The notes beneath the pieces are model-generated. The model was given only the letters and a program-made list of their open reading frames with translations. It was not told the origin of the DNA and made no database searches. Source: Deltaproteobacteria bacterium RBG_13_49_15 (GTDB lineage Bacteria > Desulfobacterota > Desulfobacteria > Desulfobacterales > UBA2156). Taken from it: DNA of 8,599 bases. Position numbers and translations under genes: made by a program. Every line of letters starts with the position of its first letter. The stretch's first letter is position 1. The stretch is taken from NCBI GenBank assembly GCA_001797695.1, contig MGQD01000140.1, positions 2,393 through 10,991 of the forward strand, in the 5' to 3' direction. Shown one piece after another: positions 6,658 through 8,599 of this stretch.

Positions 6658-6728
6658 TTTTTCCAAGCGGAGTAAGTGAAAAAATGAATTGTATGTCGGC
6701 ATCATCTGTGACCCAGGATATGGGGGCA
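6658..6728 (+). repeat. Repeat B, right copy (71 bp)
   Basis: A direct copy of 5147-5217 with five substitutions. The two copies bracket the M6-like gene. On the minus strand both copies can be read as GSQMMP-x-YNSFF-x-LLRLEK, but the frames lead into unrelated sequence on both sides. It is treated as a dispersed intergenic repeat rather than a gene. Confidence 0.85.
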
Positions 6729-6736
6729 TACAATTC
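6686..6736. repeat. Palindromic structure at the edge of repeat B
   Basis: GAATTGTATG (6686-6695) and CATACAATTC (6727-6736) are perfect 10-bp inverted arms around a 31-bp centre. The centre itself contains the small inverted repeat CCCA-GGATA-TGGG. The right arm lies just beyond the part shared with the left copy of repeat B, so this copy seems the more complete one. A folded RNA or a miniature mobile element end is possible. Confidence 0.5.
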
Positions 6737-6871
6737 TCATGACCGACGGGTTTTAATTATCGGAAAGAGGATGAGCTGTCAAACACGAATCCGATATGTC
6801 TAAAAGATAAACTGGATCAAGGAGTATAAAACGCTGCCTATCTATATGCACCAGCAACCCTGGCGGAATGC

Positions 6872-6925
6872 CTGCAAGTCAGGCTTACTGCGCCAAAAAC
6901 GCTTATGGCGGTATCACAAGCCGAT
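6872..6925 (+). repeat. Repeat A, right copy (54 bp, att-like)
   Basis: Direct copy of 5094-5147 with four substitutions. It carries the last seven codons and the stop of the CULT gene on the minus strand. On the plus strand it carries a copy of the recD2 C-terminal codons (LQVRL region), here with no recD2 gene in front. It marks the right edge of the peptidase block. Confidence 0.85.
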
Positions 6926-7355
6926 CCAGGATCAGGCCGTAAAAACTCATCCGGGTCGTCGAAACATAGAACCATCCCAGATGGGTCAGGCAGGAGCCGC
7001 ATAAGGCGATTCGCCAGCTAAAACCGCGAAACCAGGAAAATTCATCGGAGAGCGACCCGATGTGTGTGCATCCCGCAGCAGACCGGAAACAACCGATCTC
7101 AAAAACAATTCCATGGGGGTTGGCGAATGTATGCCGAAAAGCTCCATGAAATTCCATTCCTTCGTCATGGCGGGTGATGATTCTTCGGCATTGACGGCAA
7201 AGGATGGCGTTTTCGCTGCCGGTGATATCATCCTTTGTCCGGTCTTCAACAGCAGGCCCTGCATCGGATTTCCCCGGCGCTCCTTTTGGGGCGCGAAAGA
7301 AAATTTGACAAGATGGTTCCATTTTCTTATAGATATTATTGAGTTGCTCAAGCAT
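6903..7355 (-). CDS. CULT-domain (cereblon-type) protein, 150 aa
   Basis: The C-terminal 100 residues match the CULT domain, known from the thalidomide-binding region of eukaryotic cereblon and from small bacterial proteins such as Magnetospirillum MsCI4, whose physiological role is not established. Zinc ligands: CRQC (Cys53, Cys56) and CGSC (Cys119, Cys122). Aromatic cage: WFRGFSW (Trp108, Trp114) and HLGWFY (Trp128, Tyr130). The 6-14-2 spacing is identical to human Trp380, Trp386, Trp400 and Phe402. NPHG (79-82) also matches human cereblon. Human His378 is Phe106 here. The family-typical FYGLILDRL closes the domain. The first 50 residues are variable, hydrophilic and possibly disordered. 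There is no signal peptide, so it is probably cytoplasmic. The ATG at 7353-7355 is the only plausible first start, as a stop lies 13 codons upstream, but its ribosome binding site is poor. The stop lies in repeat A. It is divergent from the acyl-CoA dehydrogenase gene. Confidence 0.88.
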   Translation of the reverse strand: MLEQLNNIYKKMEPSCQIFFRAPKGAPGKSDAGPAVEDRTKDDITGSENAILCRQCRRIITRHDEGMEFHGAFRHTFANPHGIVFEIGCFRSAAGCTHIGSLSDEFSWFRGFSWRIALCGSCLTHLGWFYVSTTRMSFYGLILDRLVIPP

Positions 7356-7442
7356 AGCATATCCGCCCGGAGGGGGGAAATGGATTCGAGGGGATCAGGG
7401 GAATGCCGGCAAGGGCCTTTGATCAACCATATTAACAGCACT

Positions 7443-7447
7443 AAGGA
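7443..7447 (+). promoter_or_regulatory. Ribosome binding site of the acyl-CoA dehydrogenase
   Basis: AAGGA lies 6 nt before the ATG at 7454 and fixes the start. No convincing promoter was found in the 98 bp between this gene and the divergent CULT gene. Confidence 0.6.
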
Positions 7448-7453
7448 ACAACT

Positions 7454-8599
7454 ATGGACTTTACGCTTTCAACGGAACAGGAGATCCTGAGAGATTCGGT
7501 GCGAAGCTTTGCAGAAAAAGAGATCAAGCCGGTAGCCAGGGAACTCGACCAGAAAGAGGAATTCTCTTACGACACGATGAAAAAGATGGGAGATCTGGGG
7601 CTGTTCGGCATCTTTGTGTCGGAGGAGTATGGCGGGCAGGGGATGGATTATGTCTCCTACATCATTGCGGTGGAAGAAATTGCCAGGATTGACGGTTCTC
7701 ATGCCGCAACGGTTGCCGCCGAGAACTCGTTAGGTATCGGGCCTCTCTATTATTTCGGTAATGAAAAGCAAAAACAAAAATATCTTCCCAAACTCTGCAG
7801 AGGGGAAACCTTGTGGGGCTTCGGCCTGACCGAGCCGAATGCCGGATCGGATGCAGTGGCCACACGGACCACCGCCGTTTTGGATGGAAGCGAGTGGGTC
7901 ATCAACGGCAGCAAGATCTTCATCACCAATGCGTCGACCGATATCACGGCCGGAGTAACGGTGCTGGCCCGAACCGGGACCCGGGATGACGGGCGCGCGG
8001 AGCTGTCATGCATCATCGTTGAAAACGGAACTCCGGGATTTGAAGCAAAAGTCATGCACGGCAAGATGATGTGGAGAGCGTCCAATACGAGCGAACTCTA
8101 TTTTCTGGATTGCCGGGTTCCGAAGGAGAACATTCTGGGACCCAGAGGAGAAGGGTTTCATCAGATGATGAAAACATTGGACGGCGGACGGTTGTCCATC
8201 GCCGCAATGGGATTGGGAGGAGCCCAGGGATGTCTTGAGATGGCGCTGAAATACAGCAACCAGAGGGAGCAGTTCGGAAGGCCAATCTCCAATTTTCAGG
8301 TGAACGCATTTAAGCTTGCCGATATGGCGATGGAAGTCGAAGCGGCCCGTCTTCTTCTCTATAAGGCATGCTGGTTGTGCGACAGTAAATTGCCCTTTTC
8401 AAAGGAGGGTGCCATGGCCAAATTGTATTGTTCCGAAGTGATGCATGATTGCGCAAATCATGCGGTTCAGCTCCATGGCGGTTATGGACTGATGCAGGAG
8501 TATGATGTCGAACGCTTTTACAGAGATCAGAAGCTCTTGGAAATCGGAGAGGGAACATCAGAGGTGCAGCGGATCGTTATTGCCAGGCATATCGGCGCC
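7454..8599 (+). CDS. Acyl-CoA dehydrogenase, 3' end cut by the window
   Basis: A FAD enzyme that oxidises acyl-CoA to trans-2-enoyl-CoA, passing electrons to electron-transfer flavoprotein. The frame is open from 7454 to the right edge: 382 codons, near the family's usual 380-390, so only a few residues should be missing. It starts MDFTLSTEQEILRDSVRSFA, as is typical. Signature 1 is GLTEPNAGSDA (124-134). REQFGRPI (271-278) is conserved. Signature 2 is QLHGGYGLMQEYDVERFYRD (339-358). The catalytic base is Glu366 in IGEGTSEVQR, equivalent to Glu376 of medium-chain acyl-CoA dehydrogenase. The chain-length preference cannot be read from sequence alone; it resembles bacterial short/medium-chain enzymes. 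Neighbours do not define a pathway, though genes beyond the right edge may. Confidence 0.94.
   Translation, partial: MDFTLSTEQEILRDSVRSFAEKEIKPVARELDQKEEFSYDTMKKMGDLGLFGIFVSEEYGGQGMDYVSYIIAVEEIARIDGSHAATVAAENSLGIGPLYYFGNEKQKQKYLPKLCRGETLWGFGLTEPNAGSDAVATRTTAVLDGSEWVINGSKIFITNASTDITAGVTVLARTGTRDDGRAELSCIIVENGTPGFEAKVMHGKMMWRASNTSELYFLDCRVPKENILGPRGEGFHQMMKTLDGGRLSIAAMGLGGAQGCLEMALKYSNQREQFGRPISNFQVNAFKLADMAMEVEAARLLLYKACWLCDSKLPFSKEGAMAKLYCSEVMHDCANHAVQLHGGYGLMQEYDVERFYRDQKLLEIGEGTSEVQRIVIARHIGA

Larger units (their letters stand above)
6493..6902. other. 410-bp intergenic stretch between the lipoprotein start and the CULT gene end
   Basis: This holds the lipoprotein leader with its strong AGGAGG site, the 71-bp repeat B copy (6658-6728), a palindrome (6686-6736), about 135 bp of A/T-leaning sequence with no recognised gene, and the start of repeat A at 6872. 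No convincing sigma-70 promoter for the lipoprotein was found. Short open frames here are not supported by ribosome binding sites. Confidence 0.6.

Noticed and set aside
6770..6790. Short resemblance to a cloning-vector sequence (GAGCTGTCAAACA)
   Set aside because: Too short, and the flanks do not match. Treated as chance rather than contamination.
5094..6925. An insertion sequence or composite transposon
   Set aside because: No transposase or integrase frame is present, and the flanking repeats are direct, imperfect and too long for ordinary target duplications.
6986..7441. A 151-aa minus-strand ORF and a 142-aa plus-strand ORF (7062-7490) over the CULT gene
   Set aside because: Both overlap the CULT frame, which alone has a coherent zinc and aromatic motif pattern. 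The plus-strand frame also runs into the acyl-CoA dehydrogenase.

Overview
The window looks like chromosomal DNA of an anaerobic, roughly GC-balanced Gram-negative bacterium. The gene set (hexameric-type citrate synthase, RecD2 helicase, a beta-oxidation acyl-CoA dehydrogenase, a lipoprotein) and the general style of the proteins suggest Desulfobacterota (former Deltaproteobacteria). That placement is inference from protein resemblance, not a computed assignment.

Layout, left to right. (1) gltA, citrate synthase, on the minus strand (108-1391). (2) A 185-bp divergent promoter region containing a perfect 15-bp palindrome. (3) A plus-strand run: an unrecognised 267-aa protein (1589-2392), a possible 29-aa leader ORF, a short TrmO/TsaA-type protein (2507-2929) and recD2 (2934-5141). 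The last two are separated by only 4 nt. (4) A segment of about 1.8 kb (5094-6925) bounded by 54-bp imperfect direct repeats and containing a second pair of 71-bp direct repeats. Its only cargo is a minus-strand M6-like metallopeptidase lipoprotein. (5) A minus-strand gene (6903-7355) whose product carries a cereblon-type CULT domain. (6) A plus-strand acyl-CoA dehydrogenase (7454 to the right edge), almost complete.

Three things stand out. First, the M6-like lipoprotein reading frame is interrupted by a single in-frame UGA, 14 codons after its HDFFH motif. The frame continues without a shift for 192 more codons that carry the expected C-terminal M6 hallmarks, and a perfect 7-bp-arm hairpin begins 14 nt after the UGA. 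This is either a selenocysteine codon with a bacterial-type SECIS or a recent nonsense mutation. Second, the CULT protein keeps the four zinc cysteines and the aromatic cage that binds thalidomide-type ligands in human cereblon. Third, the outer repeats contain the 3' end of recD2 together with the 3' end of the CULT gene. This suggests these two genes were once directly convergent and were split by an att-like insertion or a tandem duplication.

Functionally, gltA and the acyl-CoA dehydrogenase belong to central carbon and fatty/acyl-CoA metabolism. trmO and recD2 form a small housekeeping tRNA-modification/DNA-repair unit. The peptidase block looks accessory. No rRNA, tRNA, CRISPR or transposase was recognised.
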